A DNA stretch of 64,000 nt from Trichoplusia ni (GCF_003590095.1 NC_039491.1:11532001-11596000), one strand, 5' to 3'; shown: positions 21,085-35,500, counted from the first letter of the stretch. Program-made: numbers and translations. The notes: a model not told the origin generated them from the letters alone.

Positions 21085-23430
21085 TTAACAAATATTTTTT
21101 ATTGGTATTGACCGACATTCACATTAATTAAAGAAGAGAAACCGGAACAATTATTGTTATAATGTTGATATTACCAGCCAGTGCCAAATCTGAACAGGAT
21201 CGTTTCAGTCACGAAACTTTTTGATTAGAAAAACTATCCAAAAAATGTAATCCCTCAGCTACGTGAACTACCTTTGCGCAGGATTATATTTGCAATGAGT
21301 AGCTGTATTGTATTTATAACATTCAAACACACACAAACATTCCTGATGGTCGAACTCGGGATGTTGTTTAATCATCATAAAATTGTTTTCTCAGTAGAAG
21401 GTCTGCATCCTACAAAGCCTTCATAATAATATTGTTTTAATTAAATTCTGAACTTTACCTAAAGCTCAGAATATGGCAGAATAACTCAAAAACCCAAAAT
21501 AAACAAAACAAAACGGAATAAATATTTAGAAAAACAAGTAGAAGCGTGTTTCATTATAATTTAAACAGTCGTAATAATGGGAATGCCGTCTGAAGTCACT
21601 TTCGTTGAGAGCAAGAAGAGGCATAGGGTTGTGAGCGGGTGCGAGAGAGACAGCGGCCAGGGTCGTACGGATTGGCGTGCGAGGCGGCAGTATCGGCAAG
21701 CGGGCCGAGCTCGGATTTAATTATCGGGACAGCGAACAGAATTCCACATTTAGAAAGTGTTTTACTTTGTTGCCTGAACTTACCGACGACTGAACTGATT
21801 CTAATAGAGGTCAATCGGTGTCACTCTCTAAATATGGAATACATTCTCGTGACAATACACTATTACCGGCCGACCAAGGAACTCTATGACTTTCGGTTTT
21901 TAGGTGGAACTATATTTTTGTAGGATTCGGTAGTTTAGTCATGCTCTTGTTTTTAGATTACCTAAAAGACAGTTAATATTTTATTTGACAAATTTTAACT
22001 TAGCATATAACATATATAATGAGTAATTAAAAAACTAAACTATTAGCAGAACTTTGTTTCTCTTCAACAGTTTAGAGGTTTTGAGGTTTGTAGCTTACGT
22101 AAAAGTCTGTACGACGAATGCGAAAAATGTTACATAATTTAATTATCCTATGAAGTGAACTCCGTATAATTTAAATTAATTAAAGTTTCATTGCATTGCT
22201 TTTTCTCCACTATTGCTTTTTCACTTCGTACAATATGTCTGGCAAATACACATAAAAAGACTTTTGTATTCTTGTCTCAAGCGGAAAACCTCATAGTGTC
22301 CAGATCTATCACAAAATATTATATCTAGCAGAGAACTTAAACAATAAAACATAGTGGGGACACAGTGAAACTTCCGCGAGCTTTGAATAAACAATTTAGA
22401 AAAAGTGCGGAGAAAGCGAAAGGTTTAAAATGAAAAGTAAAAAGTGTCGTAAACTTTTATTGTCGGAGTCCTTTATCTAAGTAATACACCTGGAAGCAGA
22501 CGCGGACAGGAGCGGGTAGGATAGCCTAGTAGGCCATCAAAACTGGCTTCATACATATTTTCATCAAAATAAAAGATTTCTGAATCAACTCGATTCAATC
22601 TAAATTATGCACGAATATTGTATGTGGAGTGGGAGAGAGACGTTTTATAACGTCACCTATAACGTCATCTAAAACTTATATATGTACATGTTTATTTTTT
22701 AATATCTAGAACAATAGCCATTGCATCAATAACATCATTGGTTTCACAGCAAAGAGGTTGTCTGCATAGAAGGACTCGAAAATTTTCGGCTTTTGACAAA
22801 TCATCATGATGCAAAGTTTAAATTGCATATGAAGTTACTTCCCGCGATTAAAGAAACTTAGATTTTTTTTAAAAAAGAAACAAAAATGTTTGCAAATAAA
22901 AGTATTATCAGTTACCGTATCAGCAGCAGCGAGTTTGCAATAAATCTGCTGTTATCTGCGCCCGCGTCACGGGCCGCGTGCCCGCGCGCACTAAACACCT
23001 TAATTGCCAAGTAATTAATTAAATATTTTCACGTAATTCTTATAAAAAAAGAAACAAGTTAGGTACAGTTTTATGGGCACTAAGGTTTGTTTATCGTCCG
23101 CTTGTAAATATATGTGGGACTGGTTACAAGCCCTGATACTAATTATCGTCACGATACCGTTACTGTAAGCAATGAGAACGAATTGTTATGTGCAGGTAGC
23201 TGGAGTATATGTTGTGACTAATTAGCACGCTACGGTATTGTTCATTTCCTCCTTATTTTTCTGTTATTTTTTTTTTGTTTACTACTTCAACGTCGTTATT
23301 ACACAAGATGTACCTTAAGATATATGTATAACTAATTCACGTTAGTAAACTCCACGTGTTAGATAGGTAAAAATAATATTATTTAATCAATCAAGACAAT
23401 TTAATCATGTACGAGCAGGCGGACGGTTGG
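21085..23430. other. Intron sequence with no gene seen
   Basis: Non-coding intron. A direct duplication TATAACGTCA(C/T)C occurs at 22646-22669. Two opposed open frames at 21596-21923 have no domain. Confidence 0.55.
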
Positions 23431-23470
23431 GATATAAATCGGGCCTCGCCGGCCGCTTGCGAAGAGGTTT
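23431..23470 (+). promoter_or_regulatory. Candidate TATA-type core promoter
   Basis: GATATAAATCGGG is followed by a GC-rich segment rising to CCCGCTCGCAGCCCGCACTG, as in TATA-containing promoters with a GC-rich 5' leader. A perfect hairpin lies about 130 bp downstream. There is no transcript evidence. Confidence 0.25.
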
Positions 23471-23561
23471 AGAATTAGCCCGCTCGCAGCCCGCACTGCT
23501 CTCGCTGGAAGCACGTCGCCAGTAGTCGCCACTCATACATGCTAAAGAAGAAATTTTCACC

Positions 23562-23605
23562 CATCAAGTAAATGAATGTCTGTTGTTACATTCATTTACT
23601 TGATG
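23562..23605 (+). other. Perfect 18-bp hairpin with 8-base loop
   Basis: CATCAAGTAAATGAATGT and ACATTCATTTACTTGATG are exact reverse complements separated by CTGTTGTT. Pairing does not extend beyond the 18 bp, so it is shorter than a typical animal microRNA precursor. It could be a structured RNA, a tiny foldback element or a symmetric binding site. Confidence 0.8.
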
Positions 23606-25891
23606 ATGCTTAAGCTCGATTATTAATATTATTGTGTTTTATAGTAGCAACAGTAAAACAATATATCTTTAAAACTTCAAAAGATGAAGAATTGTGACGG
23701 GTAGACGGACAGGCGGATAGACAGCCGAGCTGTTTAACAGCTTAGTTTCCGTTTTCGTTGTAAAAAAATCCTGTCGAAACTACTGAAAAATTCTCAGCAG
23801 GTAAAGTTAAAATGTCTTTCCTTCTTGTTTTCAAAAGTAGAGCATACTTAATGATTCCATTACCTCGCCTAGTAGTCTAGATAAAGCTGGAATACTTTCA
23901 ACTGTGATTAGCCACGTTTAGCTCGCGGATCTTTACCAAAGTCTCGAACACTCTCATAATAATCATTAGCGTCGATAACTTGAGCACTTTTATCTCGTCA
24001 TCTTTGAGTTTCGGCTGCAGAGAGACTCCGCTAACTATTGTCATAAGTTATTATCGTAATCTTAACGTCGGTAGATCGGAGGCGATCCCAATGCTTACGG
24101 CAACCGTTTGAACACGGTCGATCCTGACCGAAATCTATTTTCTTAGAAGATATTTCCATGATCGGATATTGGATATTTTGTCTGATGAACGGTAATCAAT
24201 TCGCCCCCAACGCACCTCCATTTCATTATTTCGTTCATTTTACAAAACCAGTTAGAATATACAACAAAATTGATCTTAAAAAAGTTCATAGAAGTTTGAA
24301 ATAACAACATATTATTAACTCAACATTCTTCAAATGTTCGAGTTACCATAATAGCAAAACGAACAATTTTAACTTAATTTCACAATTTTGTTTGTTTTTC
24401 CCACTCATAAGTGGGTAGCTCTCGAGTCCAAAACGTATCATTACTGTCCCTGGAGCGAGAGCGACGCACCGTACACCACGCACCACGCCGCGCGGGGTGC
24501 CGGGCGCCGGGAGCCGGCAACGTTTAGCGCCCTTAATTACAGTACTCTCACAAAATTGATAGCTTCACTTAAACACACAAGTATTTATAACCGGTGTTAC
24601 GATTTGATTGATCAGTCGAAGATGATGGATTTATTTTAAAGTGGTCCGAGATATAATGGGAGCCGCTTTACTACTGGTTAAGTATAGGTGCAAGTGTTAG
24701 CATTATAAATAACCTTATAAGTAAACCCAGCCAAAAAAGTACATTTCAATGACTATTAAACGTTCCTGACTGGAATTGTTTGAATACATAAAATTAAAAT
24801 AATTACAACAATATGCTAGAGGCTCAACTAAAACACGTTGGCGTTCGGTTCATTAAACCTACACCACATTTTACGACGTCGTTAATATGTAAATGTCAAA
24901 GTTTAAACACAATCGCAATACCATATTACAACAATTCTCCTGTAGGTGCACAAGTATTGCCATACACTGGGAGTGTAACATAAATAGTTGTCAAAATAAC
25001 GCCATTGTAACACAAGTATTTTTCGTAACCGGTCAGATTAACATAAACACAATATTTTATCACTACAATGTGCCATCGATTACAGCCCCACGCGTTCTTA
25101 GCGCACAAATAAAGCGATTCTCTGCGAAGTGTTTTTACTTTTTGCACTGGTATTAGCATAATATACACCACAAAAGGAGCTCGGTATTACTGTAAGTGCT
25201 TTAAATTACTGAATTAGTAACTAAATACGACATGTATTCATATTTTTTACGCGGTATTCTTGTTAATCGTTAAAGTATTTATGAGTTGAAATATCGGAAA
25301 ACCAATAAAAGACACAGTTATGTGGACTAGAATATAATTGGTTACTTTATCTACCACTCTCGCGAGGAAAAACAGACCACCTTAGTCCAAAAGTAATGTA
25401 TAACATATAGTTTCTCGCAGAGCAGCTCTCACAGCACTCTCCATCAACACTAATGGTCAGAGCGTTAATAACACGTGCTCTGTGTTATAGAAGTTGCGCT
25501 GCGGACACTCCGCTACAGCCGGGCGCCCCGGTAGCGCAGCATTAGCGGCGGGCGCTCGCAGCACTAAATCATGTTTAATGTTCACCTGTATGTTTTAATA
25601 ACTGTGTGTTTAGTTGGAAGACCAAGCAACAGATAATAAAGTGTGCGAGCGCTGCACGTCGGCCGCCGGGCGCCCGGGCGCCGGGAAACAATTACTAATT
25701 TCCGGCAACGTTTTAACGCGAATAAGAAAAGTAAACGGCAAAAGAGTGGTGAGCTTAATTTTCCAAGTTAGTTATTGTTATAAATTAATGATGTTTCAAG
25801 CCCCATTTATATCAATAACATTTTTAATTTAGAAGTTTAAGGTTCAAAAGCCTAGCTGTTAGCACGTCGCCACTGATGTGTCTGTACTCAC
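23606..25891. other. Intron sequence with no gene seen
   Basis: AT-rich, with GC-rich patches near 24465-24510 and 25505-25560. Opposed open frames around 24893-25171 are not supported as coding. Confidence 0.55.
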
Positions 25892-25972
25892 CCAGAGCGG
25901 CGCGGAGGGCTGCAGCTGCGACGCGAACGCCATTCGGAAAGCATCTCCCACCAGCGAGTTCAATTCCTCCGC
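25892..25972 (-). CDS. SH2D5-like PTB-SH2 adaptor: PTB C-terminal helix exon
   Basis: A 27-codon exon in phase 0/0. The acceptor is TGTTGCAG/GCGGAG and the donor CTCTGG/GTGAGT. It encodes AEELNSLVGDAFRMAFASQL, which is the amphipathic C-terminal helix that closes PTB domains (compare the '..GQAFxxAF..' pattern of the family), followed by QPSAPLW. It stands alone between introns of 16.2 and 23.1 kb, but frame and domain continuity with the exons on both sides are exact. Confidence 0.9.
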
Positions 25973-28900
25973 CTGCAACAATACAAAACATCGTTATCTT
26001 ATGATCAGTACTTATTCATCCCAAAGTGCAAATTGGCTCATAACAAAAAGAATATTGGCATATAGACTAGACCGCTTCTAGATCCTACCAGCAACAACCT
26101 CGATCCTAAAACAAAAACCAATTTTCTCTCGCATTGTAAAGCAGATAGGTATTATCATAACATTGAAGCGATTACTCCGAACATGGTCCAGCTCCTACAT
26201 AACCAACAAGTGCTTGTAACAGGAGCCTGGACAAAACGGCCATTACTATAAAACAAGGCGTAACATTTTTCCGAAGGCAGGCGGTAAGTTTTAATGGAGT
26301 CTGCGCTATTGCTCCGCCACTTCAAACCGCCCCACTAACAAAGATGCAGAAGTTTTACGACACTCCACAACTAGGTACATACTTTGTTGCAACAAATTTT
26401 ATTGCTTCACTCAAATAAAAAGCGTAATTGAAGTTTTAGTGCCTTTTAAATGAAAGCTTTTTATTAAAGTTGTTAACATTTCAAAGCGTAAACGTCTACT
26501 AGATTTGTTAGGTTACCCTTACATTGTTTTAACATTTATACTAGCAAACTATTTAAATATTATTTGAGCGTCGTCCCCGACTTAGCCTACTGAACATTAT
26601 GTATAAGATTGTTAGCACTTTGTGCAATAGTCCTCTAGACGAGGCGGAATGCGGTGCGATATTGAAACACTGCCGCAGGGGAAGCCGGCGGGAAGCCGGA
26701 GAGGAGGCCGCCGCGCGCCGGCCGAAGCAGGCGATTTAATCGGAAAAGTCTCGACCGAGCCGGCCAATAATGCCTCGACGATGTGAATGGACGGGAATAA
26801 TTACACAGGCGATATTACAGTTAGCTAGGATGTCGGAATGCCAAACTTCTGAGAGGAAAGTTATATAGAAGCTCCTGTAGATATTAAAGTAGGTGTTAAT
26901 ACAGAGAATAACGATGGCGAATAAAATTTTGTGAACGAAGAGCATTTTAATAGTGAGTATGTTAGTATACGTACTACATTGACCTCCTTGGGAGTAGGTA
27001 GACTTTGGTAGTGCATATGCATGTATTTTATTGATACCAATGATAAAATACTTCAAATTGTCGGTACGTACGCTATTGACAAAGAGAGATACCGCTAAAG
27101 TAAACACAAATAAATTTACACCTCAGTGTAGAGTCACGGAGTACTGTCGAAGACAAACACACTAACATCAGTTATGATGCCTTGTATGGTCAGTCAATAT
27201 ACCTATAACTATTGCTTCACGAATTTCAACTTTAAACTGATGAGCGGAAGTTAGTCTTTGACATGTTGAGTAGGATAGTAAAGTTCAGTGGATGTGAACG
27301 ATATGCGAGAATGATAGGAGTCAGGCGCCCACGGCTTAGATTGACGTATAAGCTGATGTCACACAGTGAAGCGACGGCGATGACACTACAGGCGATGTTT
27401 CCTCAGAAACAATCAAACAAAGATGTATTTTGAATAGATATGAAACACTCGAGGATAGCTTTTATTAAAAAAGAAATCATTTCGAAATTGGGAGTAGGTA
27501 TATAAAGCAGCAATGTACCACTACTTTTAAAACTTGTACGGTTACCTATCGCCCGAAAACAGAAATATCTATGCAAAATTATTAACTGACAGCCTACAAT
27601 CGCAACTTTCCGCTTAAAGTGGAAAGCGCGCATAAGCTCGGTAAAGCTAGACGTAGTGACTTCATGGCAGAAATATGAGAACAATCGAACTCTGGTATGA
27701 CGCCACAGTGTAACGGGATCCCGCATGAGATTCCAAAGACATATCACAGATCAAACTATTAAGGTAGCTTTTATAAGAATTGTTGTCGATTATGATCGAT
27801 CGTAAATTTTAAATTTGTGTCGTTTCATTGATACTTTTATGACATTCTACTAGGTGGTACACTGTTAGGTGGCATGTTCTTTTCTTTTATTCTGGACGAT
27901 ACTGCTTCTGCTCGACACCGGTAGAGGCAGTGGTCATTTCAGGAGCATCTTTTTTAATAACATATCTGGTTTTGAGGCAAATCAACCACGTCACGAGAAA
28001 ATCCTTAGAATACATTAAGATACCCCGCTTATGGTATTTAGTAGGTTCTAAAAGTTTATGACTTACAGTTTATACGTCACAAATGATAAAGGATCATTAC
28101 GATTGGTATGAGCGGCACGTAAAGCTCACCAGTGACGGGTATTATGTGAGCGCACGTAATCGCGTGTCCGCGCTCATGTTTGTATTGATACAATATCGAG
28201 CGATATAACGTCATATAACGCAACTAAATATGTGGAGAATGGCGCATCACTAAAGTGTTATTATGAGGACGTGATCACGTCACATTGCTTTATTTAAGTA
28301 ACCATTGTTGCATTTAGTGATGGACTTTTTCACAAGCTTGACCATAACATTATAGCTTTCTATTCAGTTGTATGTTTCTTCAAATATCTCAACGATATAC
28401 CTTTGAATGGACTTTGCATATCCATATTTAAGCCTTAAGTTCATTTTTATCAAAATTAACAATTGCAACTGCAATACCATCAATAACAATATTTTTAAGA
28501 GCTCTACTGTACAGCTTTCCTAGTTCAGCCGCAGTAGTTAATTATATTGTTAGTTGTCGTTGAGACAATGGCAGGGACAATAGTCCGCAGCTGCGACCGC
28601 ATCTGTGATTGGTTGTCGGCGGAGTCTCCTGCAGGCTTAGATTGCACTCAACACAAACACTTGTGAGGGCGAAAACATATTATCGTGTTTATAGAAACAA
28701 TTGATTGTGTTTTCATAGCTTCATCCATTTTTTAGAGAATTGCAATTTACAATAAAAGTGAAGTCATTCCGGTGGATAGTTATATTCCGGTGGATTATTC
28801 GTTACTGAACAGCCGAGGTCCAAAGTGTGGTTATTTGCCAAAAAATACTTGTACTACATACTTACACGGCATAAAATCATAAAATCGGAAAAATTATAAA

Positions 28901-31900
28901 ACCCACAAGGCGGCTCACTTTTTGAATAGCGTTACTTAATTAAAATCGCAGCGCCGCCGCCGCCGCCCGCTGCCAGTCTGCCATACTATACTGCTCCTGT
29001 TTAAAGTGACGCTGCGAAGTTAATTCGCAGACTTACATAAAGCCCGGACGTGCCTCGCGCAGGCGAACTCCGAGTTTACAACTAAGCAACAACAGTTACG
29101 ATATACATTAGTGTAGTGGCAAGTGTTAGTCGTCAACTGTTCCCTAATCATGTAACAACATCATTTGAACTCCATGAATCAAGTATTCAACGGTTGCTGG
29201 GGCGTTAAAAATATCTATCAGTAAGCGACATGCTGATCTGGTTTCTCTTATTACATCATTACATGGACTAAATAGCAACTTTAATTTACTTTTTTAATGC
29301 ATCCGAAAATGTATCTTTTTTAAATGTTTTTATTTACCCATAGCTCCCTCGCTTACTCATTGGCAAAGCTCAAGATTACCATGTTTCTCTGTTTACAGGA
29401 TTACGTCGACGGCATCCATTGACTGTTAATTAACTCCCTCACTTTCGCGCGTTTACACAATAACAGTCGCCTCTGCGCAGAATATTTGATTACAAAACAT
29501 AGCTTCACTGCAATCCTTTACAAAAGTTATTTAAGTAGCTATGTTTACATCGATTTATTTGCTCGAAGCAACTAGACTTTAAATCTATTGTAAGAATGAC
29601 AGGCGGGTGTCAGAAACACACAAAAAACTAATATGAACCACTCTCACTTGACGTCCACTATTCTGCCTTTCATGTTGTGTACATTCAAAGGCTTTAGACA
29701 TGTTACGGAAAACGCAATATTAAAATAACGATGTGTCAGTTAACCGAAAAATACACTTAAATTACAACAACCTCATTTGCTAATTTTTGGACTAAAAGCT
29801 AATTACTTACAAGCTTCTTTCGATAATACGGAAGAAACCTGAATATTTTTCTCGTTGTCATTGGGAATGTCCAATGATGCAAATGTAATCATAATAAATC
29901 ACAGACAAAAAGTACAATAAAACAGTTCCAATGCGAACTCAGATTTCTTCCCAGAACGAGTGCAGTGAGACAATAACAATTATGACGACAAGATTTAATC
30001 CGATCCTACTTAGAAATGAGGCAAATGAGTAACAACACAGAATGTATGAACAATTAAGATCATTACAGATGGTGAGGACTGTAACGAAGCCGAGGCACTA
30101 AACGTTGCATTATTCAGGGAGGAGGCCGCATTCGATTTACACATCAAATAGATGCGTGTGTATGATGCATCTACATCTTTAGTCGTACGGCAAAATAAAT
30201 AACACTCAATAAAAAACAGTTCAGCAAACACGATTAATTTGTATCAGTTTACTTGTTGGTAGCGCAACATGATTATAATAAATGTGTAGCAAACAAAAAA
30301 TAATCAACTGCTGAGTGATCGATTATAATCGGCAGCCGATAATCGACTTATATATCACTCGGATAACTTCAAAGTCAGCCGATATTAACATTACGTTTAA
30401 AGCATCAACTTTTCTGCGTATAATTGTCCCACCGTTAGGAGGAAGAGGTTCTTCAATAACAGTAATGTTTCTCCGTCGCCGGTAGCAGTCGCCTAACGAT
30501 CGGTTGCCCTGACCGAACAACCGCGTTATAATTGCAACCATACCCAGTATTGCCTTCGGGTAGACCTGTATTTGACCAACAATGTGCACCCACCCCAGCA
30601 CTTACTCCTCGGTAATAAAGTCCACATTTGTTTGTTTTAACAGTATGTGCTGTAAGTAAACTAGCACAATTTTCTTAGCCATGTAATTATATAAATAAAC
30701 AGTCTTGGCCGCTGCGTCTCAGTGACAGGATAATTTTCTAGTTCACAGGAAACTCAAATGGTTTTTATGTATAGAACTCAAACATATTTTTTTATAATTA
30801 GCTTCCTTTTCCTGGTCTTTTTTCACAATTACACAGTGTAATAATAGCAATTATTTTGTTCTTCTATACATAACACCAGTAAAAGAAGCATTTTTATTGA
30901 AATTAGCTTTATCGTTTGTCGTTTTAATATATTTGTATACAAACTACACCCTTATAGCTATAAAATAAGAAGCATGTTTCGCTATGAGCGCAGTTTATAT
31001 TTTACGAGGTTTGTAATTTGGGCGCAAGTAATGAAGCAGCGTGATTTATACCGCGGAGTAAATTTTGTACAGTACATAAGTTTTATGGCATGGGGAGCAC
31101 TATCGAAAAATCAAAACAGTACACGGTACTTTTAGTAGAAAATAATATAAACCTGAATAAAGTGCAATAATGACGTAAATTTGTCAAATACCTAATTAAT
31201 GAACCAATTTATATTATTTAGGAATTTTGGAAAAATGAAAATTTCCCCCCCTCCAAAATTTTCTTAGTTTTCTGTAGTTTACCTAAATGTTTTTCTTTTG
31301 TATAGAAGACCTGGCAAAAATAGAAAAATGGTTTTTGCTTAGTAATTCTAAGATAAATAGATAAAAATCAAATTCTCTGAGTAGCTTCAGATGCGAGTGT
31401 AACTCACAAACATCATTGAATGGACGCCAGCCGCGCCGAGTGACGGAACAAGTCGCGCTAATGAATTTACGACCGGTCGCGAAACAAAAACTCCAGAGAA
31501 CATCCACATAACATCCAAACAATGAACCACAAAGCACCAAAGCTATCCCATTAACATTTCCAGCTTTAAAATACTGTCATTATACTTTGAACATTATGAA
31601 ATGTAGAAAACCCGCAGAAGTACAACTATAAAACAAAAAGACTTACATTCACTCAAGGATCATCATTTCAATACTCTTTCTTTCTGAACAGGGCTGTGGA
31701 CCCGAAGAAAAACATTATACACAACACAATTCAGGATATTTTCAAAGGTTGTAGCAAAAATATCAGTCAAAATAATCAATAAAGATAATTACAAACGTTC
31801 TCCAAACCTGCATATGTTCTATGCGAGTGTTACACACATTGGTAGCACTTCATACATTTTGCATAGACCTATGTAACGCATTACTATTCTCGTATGATTG

Positions 31901-34900
31901 GTGACCACAGCCGTGCTGAGCGAGCGCGTTGCGGACCGCTCGTAATGTTTTAATCATCCCGCAGAAACCGCGGCCGCGGTCACCACCGGACGTAGGGGCA
32001 AGGAAGGGCGCGGGGCGAGAGGCATTAAGGAATATGTGAAGTCATGTGTGTATTCTATTTGAGCTATTTCAGACTTATATCCTGAACTAATTTTCTGCGG
32101 ATAATTTGACGTATGTGTCATAGAGTCCTCCTCATAGAATAGAAAATTATAGTCGTTATGTTGGTCTCAAGAGACCTTTCGAGAGAGAATAGTGAATAGT
32201 ACATATAAATGTTTAGAACCTGCATTGCGCTGCAGGCAGGCAGGGTACCGACCTGCACCAGACAAGCCAAGACATCGTATAATATTTTACAAAATATTGC
32301 TTCCGCGGTTACATCATATGGCAACATTACGCATTCATGGAAGTGTCCCGGCCATTCTCCGGCAGATCGTGTGAGATCAACTCGTCCCGGGCAGGCTCCC
32401 CGGCGTTCCAACTGACGAACATTTACATCTTACATGCTCCATCACACACAGCTTGGAGAATTGGAATATATAATAAATAACTTAAAATTGTATTTGCGGT
32501 ACATGTGTGAGGGATATTCTGGATGTCAAAGTTCACTATTCTAATATAGGAAGGTGGAGTATAGTATTGTCCATTTGGGACTATACTCAAAGTGAAAAGT
32601 GAAATGAATTTTGATTAAATTCGTATTTCTGGGAATCAGCAAATTTTCTGGAATAGAGAAGACCAAGTAGAACTAAACAGAGCTATTGTTGGTGTCTACT
32701 GGGTAATCCCTATGTAAAACATCTGGGTATTGGTGTATCTAGAACCTGTCTCAACTATTTAGAAAGCAAAAAATACTATTAAATCAATCTTCTCCTGAAG
32801 AATTTTCCAATTCACTTCGAGAGCTTCACAAACTGATCCCTAGGCTGGTCTCGTCCTCGGAGATCGCAATCCGATCCGTATCTCGGGTCCTATCTATCCA
32901 TCTTAATTACTTAATTAGGCATGCGGCCCGCGCACGCATCATAATGCGGACCCGCGTATCAGCCGAGCTGTACTCCTCAGCCTCGACTACATTATGTACC
33001 ATTATGATGAATTAAAAACATGATACGACAGCAACGCTTAGGGTATGCATGGATAAAATCATGGTAAAGGTGAATGGGACTAAGACATTAAATTGTACCA
33101 ACTAGGCCAAGTCAAAAACAGAGATAAGTATGAGGTTTAATATTAGTCTAAATGAAAAGCGATTATATAACAATGTAAATTGTTATCCAAGAATACTTTC
33201 TCTTATGACAGTAATTAAGTTGTAGTATCTTTAAACAGTTTCCATGACAACGGCGGTCTATTTCCCGCTAGATTAGCGAGCCTTCATCAAACACCACTTA
33301 CGGCAACTAGCTAATTGATAAAGCTTACCGAACACTGTGGGAAATAGTTGTCGAAAACTTTGGCGTCGAGTAACTCCCCAACTGTAGGGCGCGGGACGTG
33401 TGAAGCGTTCCGTATTGAGGGACTAACTACTTTGTGGGGAGTCGAGAATGGCTTATCAGAACATCTGTTGACACTTTAAGGATAACGTTTAATATAAGAT
33501 GAGCATTAGCAGATCACTTGCAGCATTAGCAGATATTTTTGTTTACCAACCAACCACGACAATTTCATGCGGTTTTTTGCGGTTATTTTATTAACCTCAC
33601 ATAGAGATTACTGAATTTCGACTGAATCTTTTTACTAACCTTCAACGGTGACGTAACAAAGCTGAAGCAAGGTCGTGTACCCTATAAAACGCTGTCAATA
33701 GCAATAATCGTCTCAATCACTTATATTTAACGTCAGCAAGCGAAGGTACCAGGGCAGCATTAGCATAACAGAGATGCTAATGTGTGTTAAACCTAATTAG
33801 ATATGCGACGGTAACGGTCCGCGACTCGGCGCTAATGATCGCTAGTACCTACGTGTTGGGCACATTGACGGAATAGAACCTTTATCTCTTTAAGTTTATG
33901 ATGCTCTGGTACCTGACTTGACTCATGACGATTTACTAGAGCGCGTGTTTTTGTTGATAATAAAAGCAATTTATGTTATTCAAATAATACTTTTAGCATA
34001 TTTTTCTATAAAATTGAAACAATAGTATTCAGTTTGCGTTACGAAGGACCATCAGTGTCTCTATCGACATCAATTAAGCGCTGTGGGGAGAGCTGTTTAA
34101 CTGAACACATTAGGGGTCACACAATAGACGTACACTAACTGCCTATTCATTTTGGTAAAGTCATGTATCATCACGCTAGTATTTCAATTAAAGGAAACCA
34201 ACATAACTGTTATGAAACAGTAACAGAATATGAACTTTAATATACATTTTTGAAGTTTTAAGGTTTTAGAATCGTAGACAGATTACAAGTTTAAACCAAA
34301 GTTTATTACTTTAAAGAAGTTTATATCCAATTGAGCAAACTCCAATAAAACCTTTTCACCATAGAAATGACTAATTCTAACAGTTAGACAAGTCATCAAA
34401 CCCATCGCAGGAACATTAAATATCAAATAAACCAATGTCATTATAAAACGCTAACGATCGCGCGCTCGTTACTATATTAATAGTCTCCTTAATTAATGTA
34501 AATGTTCAGTGGATTCGAAACAAACTAGTTTGATCGTTGAGAGCTCGCGACTGCCGCCGACGCGACGCGGTCACCACATAAACTTGACTATTGTCACTTG
34601 TGAATTGTATAAACTAATAGAAGGAAAATAAATATTATTTATTGCCTGGTCGTGAGGTGAATGAAGTTATAATTCAAATTATGTAAATTCCGCTTTATAA
34701 AATTGATTATAACAAGTATACAAAACTGTATTTATGAGATCACGTTGTTTTGTTTGGCTAAGTTGTGAGTTTTTTTTACTTATTGCGGTAGAATTCCGAG
34801 CTGCGCCTTTGTTTTTTACGGTATTGTTGCCATATAAACAAGTGAGTCTGTTTATCATTATTTTATAGAGATTTTCTATTTTCTTTCTTTAAGTTACGAA

Positions 34901-35340
34901 ACTAAATCCTTCGTTCAAATTTGCATGACCTCAAATAAAGTGAAGTAATACCTACCACTTAGAATTCAGTTCACATCAAAAAACCTAACTCAATCTAGGA
35001 TTCGGAAAGCACTAAACTGGCCACAAAATGCTAAACAGACACATATAGAGCCCCCTGTATATACACATACGTGTGTGTGTGTGTGTGTGTGTGTGCAAGT
35101 CGTCGTCCGCATCGATCCGTCGGTAACAGGATTGCGATCGTTTCATTTACATTTTATTCAAGCCGCAAAACACTACAGTAATTCAATCGAGCGCCACCGA
35201 AATGCGTGCGAATTGATAGCGACGGACTAGGTGCGGTGGCAGTGGTAGCGGTGAGGTTACCATACGACAAGCTGCTGTTGCCACGGAGACTGTAGCTTCT
35301 GACTCTTCAATGTATTCTTAAATGCAGTAGTGATAACTTG
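25973..35340. other. First part of the 23 kb intron, no gene seen
   Basis: Non-coding. It holds GC-rich patches (26640-26740, 28950-28980, 31910-32020), a CCG run near 28957, imperfect hairpins at 30313-30360 and 32557-32588, and a GT run at 35071-35095. The longest open frames (26736-27107, 27403-27747, 30323-30601, all minus) show no known domain or exon boundaries that fit the gene. Confidence 0.5.
35071..35095 (+). repeat. (GT)n microsatellite
   Basis: Twelve and a half uninterrupted GT units. Confidence 0.95.
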
Positions 35341-35500
35341 TTAATTGTAGGGATCGAAGTAAAGGCCATCTCGCATAACCCATCATCTTGACGTGTTCGC
35401 GAGTTCGATCCCCAAGTAGGACATGCTTTTGCGGAATGCATGCTTGTTCTGAGTCTGGCATGAAAGCCCCGCGATACGAGGATTAAACTGATGTGTATAG
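35341..35500 (+). mobile_element. tRNA-derived SINE
   Basis: A head region with AAAGGCCATCTCGCATAACC is followed by the B box GCGAGTTCGATCCCC, then AAGTAGGACATGC, GCGGAATGCATGC and TTGTTCTGAGTCTGG. This order matches a SINE type that I know from moth genomes. Both edges are approximate. Confidence 0.65.

Noticed and set aside
23562..23605. Canonical microRNA precursor
   Set aside because: The stem is only 18 bp and pairing stops abruptly, too short for Drosha and Dicer processing of the usual kind.
26736..27107. 123-codon minus-strand open frame
   Set aside because: Hydrophobic, low-complexity product with no family match and no splice sites fitting the gene.
27403..27747. 114-codon minus-strand open frame
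   Set aside because: No recognisable domain; it looks like a chance open frame in an intron.
30323..30601. 92-codon minus-strand open frame with a protein-like middle (RRRRNITVIEEPLPP)
   Set aside because: It is tempting, but it has no ATG context, no match that I recognise, and a hairpin overlaps its end. A translated search would decide.
35380..35420. tRNA gene
   Set aside because: The B box GAGTTCGATCCCC is part of a SINE with a recognisable downstream body.
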